Below are positions 14,662 to 15,211 of a DNA stretch of 15,211 bases, piece by piece (the first letter of the stretch is position 1; each line of letters starts with the position of its first letter). The stretch is from NCBI GenBank assembly GCA_947457085.1, contig CANGUS010000012.1, positions 1 to 15,211 of the forward strand, read 5' to 3'. The position numbers and the translations under genes are program-made. The notes beneath the pieces are model-generated. The model did not search any database. It saw only the letters and a program-made list of their open reading frames with translations, and was not told the origin of the DNA. Source of the DNA: Bacteroidota bacterium. Its GTDB lineage: Bacteria > Bacteroidota > Bacteroidia > Chitinophagales > Chitinophagaceae.

Positions 14662-15211
14662 ATGAAACGCATCATTTTATTTTTCACCCTATTACTGACT
14701 ATTTTTTGCAATTCAAATGCTCAAAAATTATTGGATTTTAAAAACTATGACACGCTAGTGCATGTTTACAAACTCAATTTTGAACAAACCAAATATTTAC
14801 TAAAGGATGGATATGTTAGAGATACATCTTTGTTGTTTACCAATCAATTTAAACAATATTCAAGAAACTCCTATAAGACTGATAGTTTGCCTGAAGGCCA
14901 TTTTTTAATAGCTACTGTAAATGACAACCTGATTTCGTATTCCTATTTCTTTAAAACACCCTTTTTCATTTCACCTAAAGTGATTGATGAAGATGTGATT
15001 ATTTACTTGAGTTTGAAAAAAGACAAGCAATTAATTAAAGAGGCTAAGATCGAAATTGATGGCAAATTAGTGAAATACGACCCTGGATATGGAGGTTTTA
15101 GTTTTCCTAAAAAAAGTATCAGCAAAGAAGCTTTGAGAGAAAATACAGTTTTTTTAAAAATTTCATATGAAGGTGAAGTGTATGTTCTTAAATACTCTAT
15201 TCAAGAAGGCG
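14662..15211 (+). CDS. Secreted protein, N-terminal part (partial)
   Basis: The gene begins at the ATG at 14662 and is open to the right edge, giving 183 codons. The first 20 residues are a classical signal peptide (MKRIILFFTLLLTIFCNSNA), with cleavage expected before Gln21; the Cys at 16 does not sit in a lipobox. The mature part starts with KLLDFKNYDTLVHVYKLNF and goes on with stretches of beta-strand character such as GHFLIATVNDNLISYSYFF and a segment around 108-160 (VIDEDVIIYLSL…EAKIEIDGKLVKYD…GGFSFPKKSIS). The latter recalls an immunoglobulin-like or macroglobulin-type domain in which structural repeats carry IDGK turns. I suspect the start of a large exported Bacteroidota protein, possibly alpha-2-macroglobulin-like, but the visible part does not prove it. 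No clear promoter is visible upstream. Confidence 0.78.
   Translation, partial: MKRIILFFTLLLTIFCNSNAQKLLDFKNYDTLVHVYKLNFEQTKYLLKDGYVRDTSLLFTNQFKQYSRNSYKTDSLPEGHFLIATVNDNLISYSYFFKTPFFISPKVIDEDVIIYLSLKKDKQLIKEAKIEIDGKLVKYDPGYGGFSFPKKSISKEALRENTVFLKISYEGEVYVLKYSIQEG

Overview
The window is chromosomal DNA from a low-GC member of the Bacteroidota. The evidence is the AT-rich sequence, several exact matches to the Bacteroidota -7 promoter octamer TAnnTTTG just ahead of genes, the absence of clear Shine-Dalgarno sequences, and family content typical of the phylum: a LytS/LytTR two-component pair, a DUF6089-type outer membrane protein, an Sco-like protein next to a DUF420 protein, and a PaaE-type reductase. 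A Chitinophagales/Sphingobacteriales-type host is plausible, but I cannot fix the genus. I see no mobile elements, CRISPR arrays, rRNA or tRNA genes. No gap between genes exceeds 300 bases.

Layout. 1-409 (-): N-terminal part of an ABC exporter. 514-2585 (+): a three-gene cluster of a degenerate Sco1/SenC-like protein, a DUF420 (CtaM-like) membrane protein and a ferredoxin-NADP reductase-type flavoprotein. It shares a divergent promoter region with the ABC gene. 2681-4405 (-): M3 oligoendopeptidase F. 4656-6421 (+): a LytS-type membrane histidine kinase and a LytTR response regulator with an ATGA overlap. 6411-9294 (-): a class III aminotransferase followed by a translationally coupled GT-C-type membrane glycosyltransferase. 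9415-9924 (+): a gamma-class carbonic anhydrase-like protein. 9926-11011 (-): a PaaE-type FAD/2Fe-2S reductase. 11147-11920 (-): a YhhQ-type queuosine-precursor transporter. 12145-13287 (+): a GT9 glycosyltransferase. 13575-14483 (+): a DUF6089-like outer membrane beta-barrel protein, closed by a strong intrinsic terminator. 14662 to the end (+): the N-terminus of a secreted protein.

How the genes relate. The first cluster looks like respiratory-chain assembly: Sco and DUF420 families both serve maturation of haem-copper oxidases. The Sco protein has lost all three copper ligands, and the DUF420 protein carries an EF-hand-like loop. The kinase has histidine-rich segments in both predicted periplasmic loops, which suggests a metal-sensing input. 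The rest is mostly housekeeping and envelope functions packed tightly, including a convergent pair that overlaps by 11 bases and another separated by one base. I found no defence system or other obviously new multi-gene system. The best leads are the unusual variants of known families listed in the findings.
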